Part shown: in pieces, positions 1 to 7,576 of the stretch
Position numbering within the stretch: position 1 is the stretch's first letter
How the letters are laid out: every line of letters starts with the position of its first letter
Source: Bdellovibrionales bacterium
GTDB taxonomy: Bacteria > Bdellovibrionota > Bdellovibrionia > Bdellovibrionales > UBA1609
Assembly: GCA_020435005.1 (NCBI GenBank)
Contig: JAGRAE010000008.1
Span: 1 to 36,439 of the forward strand
Direction of reading: 5' to 3'
Length of the DNA: 36,439 nt
The notes under the pieces: generated by a model
Told to the model about the DNA's origin: nothing
Database searches by the model: none
Seen by the model: the letters and a program-made list of their open reading frames with translations, nothing else
Made by a program: the position numbers and the translations under genes

Positions 1-827
1 TCGGCTTGAATCACTTTTTTAGTTAAAATACTGCCGTGATTTTTAAATGATTTGAAAAGATTTTTAACAATACGATCTTCAACTGAATGGAAAGTAATAA
101 CCATGAGCCATCCTTTTGGCTTTAAAATTTCCAATAGGTTTTCAAGTGATTCTTTTATGACATCTAGCTCTCGGTTCACTTCTAATCTTAAAGCTAAAAA
201 GTATTGTGTTGCAGGATGCTTACCTTTTTTTCGCCATCCATCAGACTTAATAATTAAGTCTGATAATTCAGTAGTTGTTTCAATTGGTTTATCTTTTCTT
301 GAGGCACAAATATTTCTAACGACTTTATTGGGGAACTTTACCTCACCCACATGGTAAAATAAATCACTTAGTTCTTGTTCAGACCAAGTGTTGACGATTT
401 CATAAGCTGTTAAATCTTGATCTTGGTCCATTCTCATATCCAATGGTCCCTCGTTATAAAAACTAAATCCTCTTTTTTGTTCATCTAATTGAGGGGAGCT
501 CACACCTAAGTCTAGGAAAATAAGATTTGGAGAGTCGCCAGAAAAAAAGTCGAACCATTGCTGTTCAAATCGTGGGATGTCTTTAAAGTTTGCTTTCAAT
601 AAGTACAATCGACTATCTTCTAACTCTGATTTGAAATTTTTTAGACCATATTCAATGGCTTCTTGATCTTGATCAAAGCCAAAAATTTTACATTGAGGAA
701 ATTTGTCGAGAAAAGCACGACTGTGACCTCCTCTGCCAAATGTTCCATCAATAATTGTTTGAGGTTGAAAGTTATACTTATCAAAGAAGTCTAATATTGG
801 TTTTAATAAAACAGGCTGATGTAACAC
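1..827 (-). CDS. rsmH: 16S rRNA (cytosine1402-N4)-methyltransferase RsmH, 3' end cut by the window edge
   Basis: RsmH (MraW) methylates N4 of C1402 in 16S rRNA using SAM and is usually an early gene of the division and cell-wall cluster. My translation starts at GTG 827-825 and opens MLHQPVLLKPILDFF, the conserved family N-terminus. The SAM-binding motif DGTFGRGGHS follows at residues 27-36. Near the left edge the frame reads FHSVEDRIVK, another RsmH signature, then a KNHGSILTKK-like stretch, so the reading frame is intact across the window. About 275 codons are present; the family is usually about 310 residues, so roughly the last 35-40 residues lie outside. An in-frame stop lies only four codons upstream of the GTG (837-839), which fixes the start. 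No Shine-Dalgarno is visible. mraZ, the usual upstream neighbour, is absent; a divergent gene lies there instead. Confidence 0.95.
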   Translation of the reverse strand, partial: MLHQPVLLKPILDFFDKYNFQPQTIIDGTFGRGGHSRAFLDKFPQCKIFGFDQDQEAIEYGLKNFKSELEDSRLYLLKANFKDIPRFEQQWFDFFSGDSPNLIFLDLGVSSPQLDEQKRGFSFYNEGPLDMRMDQDQDLTAYEIVNTWSEQELSDLFYHVGEVKFPNKVVRNICASRKDKPIETTTELSDLIIKSDGWRKKGKHPATQYFLALRLEVNRELDVIKESLENLLEILKPKGWLMVITFHSVEDRIVKNLFKSFKNHGSILTKKVIQA

Positions 828-914
828 TCGTAAATATTATCAAAACACTATGGCGCGTCAAGTCGTGATCCACTGTTGGGTGCCAATAACACTACATGAT
901 ACACTTTGTTATAT
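828..914. promoter_or_regulatory. Divergent promoter region between rsmH and the zinc-ribbon gene
   Basis: Minus strand: TTGACG (861-856) and GATAAT (841-836) or TAATAT (839-834) resemble -35/-10 elements, with a spacer of 14 or 16 nt. Plus strand: TTGGGT (876-881), an 18-nt spacer, then an extended -10 TGaTACACT (897-905). In both directions the predicted transcription start lies within a few bases of the start codon and no Shine-Dalgarno is visible, so the two mRNAs may be leaderless. This is an eye-based prediction. Confidence 0.4.
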
Positions 915-1871
915 ATGATGATTGAGTGTCCAAAATGTCATTTTGTTCAACCTAAAGATCGTTACTGTGCAAACTGTGGTATTGATATGGAAAATTTTCA
1001 GGCAAAACCACCTCCCTTACTCAATCGCATTACAAATAGCCCTCTTCTTTATGTTTTTTTATTTGTAGGATCAATAGCGATACTTGCTTTTATAATTGCT
1101 ACTCAACCTGATTCTCGAATTGCTAGAACGGCTAAATGGGTGCTGTCTTCAGGAGAAGACATAACAACAAGTGAAGTTGCAGAAGAAATAGATTTGAGCG
1201 AGCAAGTGGAATCTTCAAAATATATTACAACAGAAACTACAAAAGTTTCTCAGGTAAATGCAGAAAAAAAACCATCAACTGATAAAACTCCTGAAGCGAC
1301 CACAACTAAAATGCCAGAGACGATGGTCATTGAATTTGCAGAACTTCCACGAGCCCAATTAGAAAGTATTTATTCGCACTCTCAAATTTTAGCAGAAACT
1401 GCTGAAATGCAAGTTATGACTTTAAATAAAGCCGGAGGAGTAAGTGCCTTAAGAGAACTAGAGATACCAGTTAATATATTAAATGGAGGTAAAAATATTT
1501 CTATTTCAAAAAATCCCACACAAGTTTTTAATTTTGTTTATTCCGAAGACGATGGTGAGGATTATGGTTTGAGTTTTCAAGTGACTTACAACCCCATTAA
1601 TGCTGAAAATATAAGCATCGATTATGAAGTTTTTCTCAACTTAAAAGGTGGCGAAAACCTTCCCCCACATAACAGTGCTCTTTCTGGAAGCTATCAGTTT
1701 AAAGTAAATTCCACTTTATTATTGTCTGGTATTTTGCCAAGACAAAAGCTCTCTGATCAGGCCAGTCAAGAGCTAGAACAAACTCCTCTCAGCATCATGA
1801 ACACAGATGAGTTTACAAATCCTGACGCGCAGAGCCCCTCCGAATTTATAATTTTAATAAGCGTCAAGTAA
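915..1871 (+). CDS. Zinc-ribbon, single-pass membrane protein of unknown function
   Basis: The N-terminus carries a treble-clef/zinc-ribbon pattern CPKCHFVQ...CANCG (two CxxC pairs) within the first 25 residues. A single membrane segment follows at about residues 40-60 (LLYVFLFVGSIAILAF). After it comes a Ser/Thr/Glu-rich linker and a roughly 150-residue C-terminal part, presumably periplasmic, ending in a beta-rich region. The order cytoplasmic zinc ribbon, membrane helix, external domain is seen in many uncharacterised envelope proteins; I do not recognise the C-terminal domain. ATG 915 and ATG 918 are both possible; a TTG at 906 would extend it by three residues. No ribosome binding site separates these choices. 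It is the first of a co-directional series with tdk, hpt and an exported protein, but nothing in the sequence ties it to nucleotide salvage. Confidence 0.75.
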   Translation: MMIECPKCHFVQPKDRYCANCGIDMENFQAKPPPLLNRITNSPLLYVFLFVGSIAILAFIIATQPDSRIARTAKWVLSSGEDITTSEVAEEIDLSEQVESSKYITTETTKVSQVNAEKKPSTDKTPEATTTKMPETMVIEFAELPRAQLESIYSHSQILAETAEMQVMTLNKAGGVSALRELEIPVNILNGGKNISISKNPTQVFNFVYSEDDGEDYGLSFQVTYNPINAENISIDYEVFLNLKGGENLPPHNSALSGSYQFKVNSTLLLSGILPRQKLSDQASQELEQTPLSIMNTDEFTNPDAQSPSEFIILISVK

Positions 1872-1915
1872 CTTAAAACTTGATACTCCACCACATTTGT
1901 TAGAGTTTATTGACC

Positions 1916-2557
1916 ATGACGGACACTTATTTTCGATTAACAACTCGTCCCGGCTGGATTGAGGTAATTACAGGTTGTATGTTCAGCGGGAAATCTGAAG
2001 AACTCATTCGACAGATACGTAGAGCTGAATTGGCTCGCCAAAATGTAAAAGTATTTAAGCCTAAAATTGATGATCGATACTCTAAAGATGAAGTAGCTTC
2101 ACATAATAATAACAAATCACCATCGATTGTTATTGAAAATCCTTTAGACATACTTAAACATGTCGATACATACACTCAAGTTGTTGGAATAGATGAAGTC
2201 CAATTTTTTAGTGAAGAAATTGTCCAAGTTGCCCACCAATTAGCAGAAGAAGGAAAGAGAGTTATTGCCGCCGGACTAGATACTGACTGGAGAGGCCGTG
2301 CCTTCGGACCAATGCCTGAACTTTTAGCTCAAGCAGAAGTGATTAATAAACAATATGCAATTTGTATGGTATGTGGAGAACCCGCTACTCGCACTCAACG
2401 GCTCACCGCAGGTGAAGAAAATATTTTAGTGGGATCTACAGAGGCCTATGAAGCTCGGTGCCGACGACATTTCGATCCCGAACTCAGTTTACGCCTACAA
2501 AGGACAAATTTAGATAATCCCCGCCCAGAAAACCCAGATTTAGGCTTGCAATTATGA
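1916..2557 (+). CDS. tdk: Thymidine kinase (type II, zinc-binding)
   Basis: Phosphorylates thymidine to dTMP with ATP in the pyrimidine salvage pathway. From ATG 1916 the protein is 213 residues, usual for bacterial type II enzymes. The P-loop GCMFSGKSEEL lies at residues 20-30, the DEVQFF motif with the catalytic Glu at 93-98, and the structural zinc ligands are C150/C153 and C182/H185 (CMVC and CRRH). The lasso motif just before the second zinc pair (GSTEAYEARC) closes over the base. An in-frame TTG at 1910 would add two residues; ATG is preferred. Spacing to hpt downstream is 27 bp. Together the two enzymes would recover thymidine and hypoxanthine/guanine, a useful ability for an organism that digests other cells, though that ecological link is inference. 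Confidence 0.95.
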   Translation: MTDTYFRLTTRPGWIEVITGCMFSGKSEELIRQIRRAELARQNVKVFKPKIDDRYSKDEVASHNNNKSPSIVIENPLDILKHVDTYTQVVGIDEVQFFSEEIVQVAHQLAEEGKRVIAAGLDTDWRGRAFGPMPELLAQAEVINKQYAICMVCGEPATRTQRLTAGEENILVGSTEAYEARCRRHFDPELSLRLQRTNLDNPRPENPDLGLQL

Positions 2558-2584
2558 GCCCTCGAAGGCATATTTCAAATTACT

Positions 2585-3115
2585 ATGGGACCTTTAAAAT
2601 TAAGTAAATTTATAAGTGAATCAGAAATTGAAAAACGAATAAAAGAAATGGGGGCTCAGTTATCTGACCGTTTTAAGGGTAAAGAAGTCATCGCGGTTTG
2701 TGTACTAAATGGTTCTTTTGTATTTTACTCAGATCTTATACGAGCTATGGATACTGATGTAGTTTGTGACTTTTTTGGTTGTTCTAGCTATGGAAACTCC
2801 ATGAAATCTTCAGGCCAAGTTAAATTAACAACAGATTTAACTACTCATGTAGAAGATAAACATGTTGTCCTTATCGAGGACATTATTGATACCGGCCTAA
2901 CAATGAGTTATTTACAAAAAATGCTTAAAATTAGAAATCCAAAAAGCTTAACAACAGTAACGTTGTTGCATAAACCAGATGCAAAAAAAGTAGATTGTGA
3001 AATTGATATTGTAGGATTTGAAATACCCAATGAGTTTGTAGTAGGTTACGGATTAGACTATCAAGGAATGTACAGAAATTTACCATACATCGCTCAGGTT
3101 CAAAATATGAATTAA
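2585..3115 (+). CDS. hpt: Hypoxanthine phosphoribosyltransferase
   Basis: Converts hypoxanthine or guanine plus PRPP to IMP or GMP. The 176-residue length matches the bacterial enzyme. Visible motifs are the LNGSF loop near residue 41-45, the SSYG flexible-loop signature at 67-70, and the PRPP-binding VVLIEDIIDTGLT at about 94-106 with its acidic pair. A purine-contacting segment HKPDAKK follows, and the C-terminal FVVGYGLDYQ is characteristic of HPRT. It lies 27 bp after tdk and 4 bp before the next gene, so co-transcription is likely. The ribosome binding site is weak. Confidence 0.95.
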   Translation: MGPLKLSKFISESEIEKRIKEMGAQLSDRFKGKEVIAVCVLNGSFVFYSDLIRAMDTDVVCDFFGCSSYGNSMKSSGQVKLTTDLTTHVEDKHVVLIEDIIDTGLTMSYLQKMLKIRNPKSLTTVTLLHKPDAKKVDCEIDIVGFEIPNEFVVGYGLDYQGMYRNLPYIAQVQNMN

Positions 3116-3119
3116 TCTA

Positions 3120-4181
3120 ATGCGAATTTTTTTAGTTACATTTATTCTACTCTTCACAATTTCAAATTTTTCTTCAGCGACAACATTAAATAATTGGGAT
3201 CATTTTTCAAAACTCCCTGAAATTATAAATAAAACAGAAAAACCAGCTAGAATTTATCTTTACCCAGAAATTATTGAACAAGAAGTAAAGCTCAGTTTGT
3301 TACAAAGATCAGCTTTTGTCGTAATTGATTTAGGCATCGCCTCAGTATGGGCGTTATTGGCGGGTATGGCTTCAAGTTGGGATTATACAATAATGACAAG
3401 TACTTTCTTAGCTGATGCCTCATTAGGTTTTTTGGCCATTCCCGTTTATTCCTCAGGGGTCATAGAAACCATTGGTCTATATAAAAAGAAAAAAGATTTA
3501 CAGGGATTAGCCAACTTAGAAGGTGGCAGATATATTCACGTATACACAGGTGGCCCCAAAGAATACAATCACTTGTTTGGCTTCCCCTATATTGCCAAAT
3601 GGATGAATACCAGAAGTTTAGTGTTTGTTTCAGGATCAAAAAATCTCTCAGAAAGTGTTAGTACTTTTAATAAAGAACTCATTCCCATTTTTGATCCTGA
3701 AAAGAGTACCATCCAACTGACACTTAAAATTCACGATGAAGATAGTGGTTTAACTAAAGTTAACATGCCACTTATTGATGTTCTAAGAGGCTACACCATA
3801 CCTGCAGAAGTCCAAGTAGAATGGGCAGAAGCCGTAGAAAACTCAAACTATAACAAAAAATTAGAATCTAACTTCACAATAGAAGCTGAGTTATTTTTAG
3901 AAAACGGGAATAAGAAAACTTTAGGAAGGGTGGCAGATGACCTAATGGTTAAAAAAATTCTTGTATTAACAAAATCCATGAAATTTAAAAAATGGTTTTA
4001 TGAAATTAGCAAGAAATATGTAAGGATCACGGCAGTAGAGCCTTTGTCAGAATTTCTCAACTACAAACCAATAATAAAAGCTAAGAGAAAGAGAATTAAT
4101 AATTCTAAAAATACAATAAGAAGAATTTTAAATCATTGTGATGCTTTTTTAGGCAGAAGTTTTGTAAAAGAAAAATATTGA
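3120..4181 (+). CDS. Exported or membrane protein of unknown function
   Basis: The 353-residue product begins with a clear signal peptide (hydrophobic IFLVTFILLFTISNF, then SSAT). Two further hydrophobic stretches occur at about residues 62-85 and 92-115 (AFVVIDLGIASVWALLAGMA and LADASLGFLAIPVYSSGVI), possibly a membrane hairpin. The rest is soluble, with a strongly basic C-terminal tail (KAKRKRINNSK). I recognise no family. The ATG starts 4 bp after the hpt stop without its own Shine-Dalgarno, which suggests translational coupling to hpt. The end of the operon is probably the hairpin just downstream. Confidence 0.7.
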   Translation: MRIFLVTFILLFTISNFSSATTLNNWDHFSKLPEIINKTEKPARIYLYPEIIEQEVKLSLLQRSAFVVIDLGIASVWALLAGMASSWDYTIMTSTFLADASLGFLAIPVYSSGVIETIGLYKKKKDLQGLANLEGGRYIHVYTGGPKEYNHLFGFPYIAKWMNTRSLVFVSGSKNLSESVSTFNKELIPIFDPEKSTIQLTLKIHDEDSGLTKVNMPLIDVLRGYTIPAEVQVEWAEAVENSNYNKKLESNFTIEAELFLENGNKKTLGRVADDLMVKKILVLTKSMKFKKWFYEISKKYVRITAVEPLSEFLNYKPIIKAKRKRINNSKNTIRRILNHCDAFLGRSFVKEKY

Positions 4182-4200
4182 TACTGAATTTTTTATCTTT

Positions 4201-4230
4201 TGTGAGTTTTTCTGCTTAGCAAAACTTACA
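4201..4230 (+). terminator. Hairpin downstream of the 3120 gene, possible terminator
   Basis: TGTGAGTTTT (4201-4210) pairs with AAAACTTACA (4221-4230) over 10 bp with one G-T wobble, around a 10-nt loop. It lies 20 bp past the stop codon. There is no clean T tract on either strand, so it may be a processing or pause hairpin instead of a classical intrinsic terminator. Confidence 0.4.
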
Positions 4231-4284
4231 GATTATCTTTAATTATTTAACTATCTAGTTTTTTAACAATTATTAAGTACCATA

Positions 4285-4314
4285 TTGGAACCATTCAAGG
4301 GGGAGGGTTCCAAC
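4285..4314 (+). promoter_or_regulatory. Hairpin presenting the ribosome binding site of the metalloprotease gene
   Basis: TTGGAACC (4285-4292) and GGTTCCAA (4306-4313) form a perfect 8-bp inverted repeat with a 13-nt loop (4293-4305) that contains AAGGGGGAG, a very strong Shine-Dalgarno core. The start codon ATG 4315 follows the stem after one base. The stem's 3' arm overlaps the end of the purine tract and fills the space between it and the ATG. This could regulate or tune translation initiation. Confidence 0.55.
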
Positions 4315-5229
4315 ATGTCCATTCATCAGCTAAAAAAGAATTTATTCTTTATTGTTTTAACATTATTCACATGGCCCTCTTTAGCTAATCTAAAATCTTA
4401 TAATTTCCAGGATTTATTTTACTTTGCGCAACAATCATTTCAGAAAAATTACTTTGGAAGCAACTACTCTCCACAGATGTATTCAGCTCATCCTTATTAT
4501 TCTCAACTTTATGGGCAAAACCACTCTCAAGCTAACATGCAAAGTTATATGAAAACATGGACAAACAATGAAATGATACAGGTTCAACAAGCCTTTCAAG
4601 GTTTACTTAATCATAGAGAGTTAGAGCCTGTTTTTTCCACCATCTCAAGAATTGGTAAAGTTCCCATGATGCGTTTTTCAAGCTACCCTTTACCAAAACC
4701 CTCAGGAGTTAAAAGTTGTAAGAGACTTGATTCAAAAAAAACAGGGGGCGCATTAATATGGGTTATGGCTATGCAACCACCTATGCATATAGGAGTGTCT
4801 GATGACTATTTTGAATTGTTTAATTTAGCAGATGAAAACTCAGACTATTCAACTCTCACACATTCTTCTCTGCATGAACTCATGCATATTTTAGACTTTC
4901 AATATAGAAATCTCACTCAATCACCAGACTTTTTACAAGCCACTGGCTGGTATCAAGTTGCTCAAAATGAATGGAAAAATAGATATATTAACTATGACTT
5001 GCTTAATAAAACTCATAAAAAATATTGTGAAGATGAGGCTGAAACTTTAGAAACTTATCAAGAGTTGTTTGATGTAATTGTAGAAATGGGTTTCCCGTCA
5101 ATGTATTCAACATCCAATCCTCAAGAGTTTTTTGCAGAAATCGCTGCAGTTTACTGGTTAAATCCTGATGCCGACAAAATTCTACATCCAGATTTTATAG
5201 CCTATCTCGATAGATTGTTTAAAAAATGA
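4315..5229 (+). CDS. Secreted HExxH zinc metalloprotease, similar to the anthrax lethal factor-like class
   Basis: From ATG 4315 the product is 304 residues with a signal peptide (NLFFIVLTLFTWPSLA, likely cut after A24). HELMH at 187-191 supplies two zinc ligands and the catalytic Glu188. A downstream EFFAEIAAVYW (271-281) matches the Glu-ligand helix of lethal-factor-like gluzincins, where a peptidase helix carries xFFAE followed by an aromatic. The N-terminal third is rich in Tyr, Ser, Gln and Asn. C135 and C238 could form a disulfide. A TTG at 4285 would add ten residues but would put the start inside the hairpin arm; ATG 4315, 7 nt after AAGGGGGAGGG, is clearly better. The substrate is unknown; secretion could point to periplasmic, cell-wall or prey proteins. 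The family assignment rests on motifs only. Confidence 0.8.
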   Translation: MSIHQLKKNLFFIVLTLFTWPSLANLKSYNFQDLFYFAQQSFQKNYFGSNYSPQMYSAHPYYSQLYGQNHSQANMQSYMKTWTNNEMIQVQQAFQGLLNHRELEPVFSTISRIGKVPMMRFSSYPLPKPSGVKSCKRLDSKKTGGALIWVMAMQPPMHIGVSDDYFELFNLADENSDYSTLTHSSLHELMHILDFQYRNLTQSPDFLQATGWYQVAQNEWKNRYINYDLLNKTHKKYCEDEAETLETYQELFDVIVEMGFPSMYSTSNPQEFFAEIAAVYWLNPDADKILHPDFIAYLDRLFKK

Positions 5230-5243
5230 ACTATTTTTTAAAC
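5217..5243. terminator. Bidirectional AT-rich hairpin between convergent genes
   Basis: GTTTAAAAAA (5217-5226) and TTTTTTAAAC (5234-5243) are a perfect 10-bp inverted repeat with a 7-nt loop holding the metalloprotease stop codon. On either strand the 3' arm ends in or contains a U-rich run. It sits exactly at the junction of the plus-strand metalloprotease gene and the minus-strand methyltransferase-like gene, as expected of a shared terminator. The stem is nearly all A-T, so strength is uncertain. Confidence 0.45.
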
Positions 5244-5244
5244 T

Positions 5245-6057
5245 TTAGTTTTTGATAATCACAAGAGTGTTTATTGGGAGCTCATGAGCTTGTTGTGCGG
5301 CTTCAGGAACACCTAAATTACCTTCTTCATGTATTTCTTCAGGTGTTACAGTTACATTACGAGTGCTTGATTTTATTTGTATGCCAGGAAAATGCCTCAA
5401 AACATGAAGATAAGAAGGTCTGAGCTCTTCTTCATCTGCAAGCGATGCAAAAATGGCTTTGCCGCCCGGCTTTAAAATGCGTATGGCTTCCTCTAAAACA
5501 CGAGAAATATACTCATGTCTAACTTTCATATCTTTATTCAAAAAGTTATTTAAAAGCATATGGCTAAAAACAAAATCCTGAGAGTTGTCCATTTGTGGGA
5601 TATGTAATGCTGAAGCCAATTGTAATCTGTGACGATAGCTTTCAACAAATTTTTGCATGGCTTGTTGGTTTAGAGATTCAGGAATAGCGAGATGGTACCA
5701 TATATCAGCTGCAATAACGTCAGCACCATTAAACAGTAAAAATGGTAATAATGGGCTGTAGCCCTCTGCAATTAAATATACTTTTTTTCCTGTAAATAGG
5801 TCTTCAGATGTTGCCTTATCAATTCCTAAGTTTTCTAGTATAAATTCTAGTTTATATACTCTCGCATTCACAAAAAAATCTGTAGTCCTAGCATCATAGG
5901 CTTGCATATAGCCATTATCATTAGGTTTGAGCACTAAATTTTGAGCAATACTTAAATCACCCAAAGAGCTGCGACATTGGACTCTTTGCTCTGGAGTTAT
6001 GCCAAAAGAATTAACACTAATAAAATTAATACAAATGAATAAAGTTAATCTAACCAT
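5245..6057 (-). CDS. Exported protein with a methyltransferase-like Rossmann fold
   Basis: The 270-residue product starts with a signal peptide (LTLFICINFISVNSFG). A class I SAM-methyltransferase core is then recognisable: a modified motif I, VYLIAEGYSPLLPFLLFNGA followed by the beta2 end IAADIW (93-120), and a late motif EAIRILKPGGKAIFAS (190-205) typical of methyltransferase domains. In motif I the usual GxGxG is reduced to EGYSP, so SAM binding is doubtful. An exported methyltransferase-like protein is odd because SAM is cytoplasmic. The fold may be reused, or the signal-like N-terminus may be an uncleaved anchor. It follows mltD on the same strand after a 64-bp gap with a hairpin, so it may be transcribed separately. 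Confidence 0.7.
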   Translation of the reverse strand: MVRLTLFICINFISVNSFGITPEQRVQCRSSLGDLSIAQNLVLKPNDNGYMQAYDARTTDFFVNARVYKLEFILENLGIDKATSEDLFTGKKVYLIAEGYSPLLPFLLFNGADVIAADIWYHLAIPESLNQQAMQKFVESYRHRLQLASALHIPQMDNSQDFVFSHMLLNNFLNKDMKVRHEYISRVLEEAIRILKPGGKAIFASLADEEELRPSYLHVLRHFPGIQIKSSTRNVTVTPEEIHEEGNLGVPEAAQQAHELPINTLVIIKN

Positions 6058-6096
6058 ATTTTGACCCAGTTATAAATCTGAAGTTATTTATTTGCA

Positions 6097-6127
6097 CAAT
6101 GAGTGCCATAAACTCAAGCACTCATTG
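6097..6127 (-). terminator. Hairpin at the end of mltD, possible terminator or attenuator
   Basis: CAATGAGTG (6097-6105) and CACTCATTG (6119-6127) are a perfect 9-bp inverted repeat around a 13-nt loop, overlapping the mltD stop codon. No T run follows on the minus strand, so complete termination before the downstream methyltransferase-like gene is not assured. Confidence 0.45.
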
Positions 6128-7558
6128 GGGAATAACTAATTTTTGACCCACGCGAATGCGGCGTGGATTATCAATGCCGTTGGCTTCCATTAAGATTTTT
6201 AGACTTATATTAAAGTTTTCTGCGATTTGACTTAAAGTATCGCCTTTAACAATTTGATAATTTTCACCCTTTACTGGAACCATTTTTAAAGGTTCCGTAC
6301 TCTTAAAGTTAGCTAAATAATGATCATAGTTTATTTCTGGCACAGAAATATAGTGGCCCTTATTTAAATTTCTGTAACCTTTCCAAAAATAGCTACGCAA
6401 ATGGGGGTTATATTTATCTGCCATTTCTTGGTTATCGTTAAACAATTTTATTAATTGTTTAGAACTAAAAGATTTGTTTATTTGGATGCGTTTTGAACTC
6501 ATTGGTTTCTCTCGAAATACAACTCCAAAATATTTTTCTGCTCTTTTTTCGGCCTCTAGTGCTGCTAAAAAACTGGCATAAAAGCTGGCTGAAGCAAAAC
6601 CAAAACTCCCCTTTCGTATATCAACAATTTCCACCAAATTATCGGTTTTAAATTTGTTTACCAACCTTCTCATACCATAGGGACCATGATTATAAGCTGT
6701 GACCGCCAACGGCCAATTGCCAAGCATATGAAAATTTTTTTTCATTTTTTGTGCAGCTGCCTCAGTGGCTTTCAACGGATCATTTCTTTCATCCACAACT
6801 CCATCAATCTTCATATATTGCTTTCCAGTAGAACGCATAAATTGCCAAACTCCGGAAGCACCTACTCTGGATCGAGCATTAAGATTGAAGGAGCTTTCAA
6901 CAAATGGCAGTCGAGTCAGTTCTATTGGCAAATGGTGTTCTTTAAATATGCTTTCCATTTCTTTGATATATCTTCCCGAGTGATAAATGCCTTCAAGAAA
7001 TCTATTTTTTTGACCCAATTGGAAACGCAAACGTCCATCTTTGGCTGCTTCTTTAAATTTGTTTTTTTCATCAATTTTTGCAAACATGTACCAATATCTT
7101 AAATCCTCACCCTCTAGACCAACTGGACTGGATAGTTGATCAAGACGCTTTAATCGTTCACGAATTCGTGTTTTAGCTTCATCAACTAATTTTCTTCTCA
7201 TTTTACTTTTAATTTTTCTATCTAACTGGGGTTGATTCATGATTTCTGTAAAATCAATAGGCTCATAAACTAAATGCACATAACGACTGTCATGTAATAA
7301 ACCTTGGTCAGTACTATATTTTGTGTAAATATCTAACCAAAATGCCACTCTTTCTTCTAAGCCAGCCGGAACAGAAAAACCGGAAATCTCATAACCCAAA
7401 GTTTTTTCTTGTTGAGTATAATCTGGGGCAATCCAAGGCTCTGCATCATCTAAATTTACTTCACCGTGAAAGTCACTGTGAATGATAGGGGTTTTGTTAT
7501 CAGCCTGTAATACATATGAAAATGTAATTAAACTTATAAAAATTATCTTATCTATCAA
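6122..7558 (-). CDS. mltD: Membrane-bound lytic murein transglycosylase D, with LysM
   Basis: Cleaves the MurNAc-GlcNAc bond of peptidoglycan, leaving 1,6-anhydro ends, in the periplasm. The 478-residue protein has an N-terminal signal peptide (IIFISLITFSYVLQA, no lipobox) and an extended N-terminal region of about 200 residues. The SLT domain has catalytic E221 in LPFVESSFN, then SRVGASGVWQFM (230-241) and the family AYNHG (289-293). A single C-terminal LysM (about 434-478, YQIVKGDTLSQIAENF...GQKLVIPQ) binds glycan; E. coli MltD has more. It begins 18 bp after dacB ends, so the two wall-cleaving enzymes are probably co-transcribed. Confidence 0.92.
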   Translation of the reverse strand: MIDKIIFISLITFSYVLQADNKTPIIHSDFHGEVNLDDAEPWIAPDYTQQEKTLGYEISGFSVPAGLEERVAFWLDIYTKYSTDQGLLHDSRYVHLVYEPIDFTEIMNQPQLDRKIKSKMRRKLVDEAKTRIRERLKRLDQLSSPVGLEGEDLRYWYMFAKIDEKNKFKEAAKDGRLRFQLGQKNRFLEGIYHSGRYIKEMESIFKEHHLPIELTRLPFVESSFNLNARSRVGASGVWQFMRSTGKQYMKIDGVVDERNDPLKATEAAAQKMKKNFHMLGNWPLAVTAYNHGPYGMRRLVNKFKTDNLVEIVDIRKGSFGFASASFYASFLAALEAEKRAEKYFGVVFREKPMSSKRIQINKSFSSKQLIKLFNDNQEMADKYNPHLRSYFWKGYRNLNKGHYISVPEINYDHYLANFKSTEPLKMVPVKGENYQIVKGDTLSQIAENFNISLKILMEANGIDNPRRIRVGQKLVIPQ

Positions 7559-7576
7559 ATTTCATCCTTAAAAATT

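Noticed and set aside
52-357. 101-residue plus-strand open frame at the left end
   Set aside because: It is antisense to rsmH, whose conserved motifs are on the minus strand.
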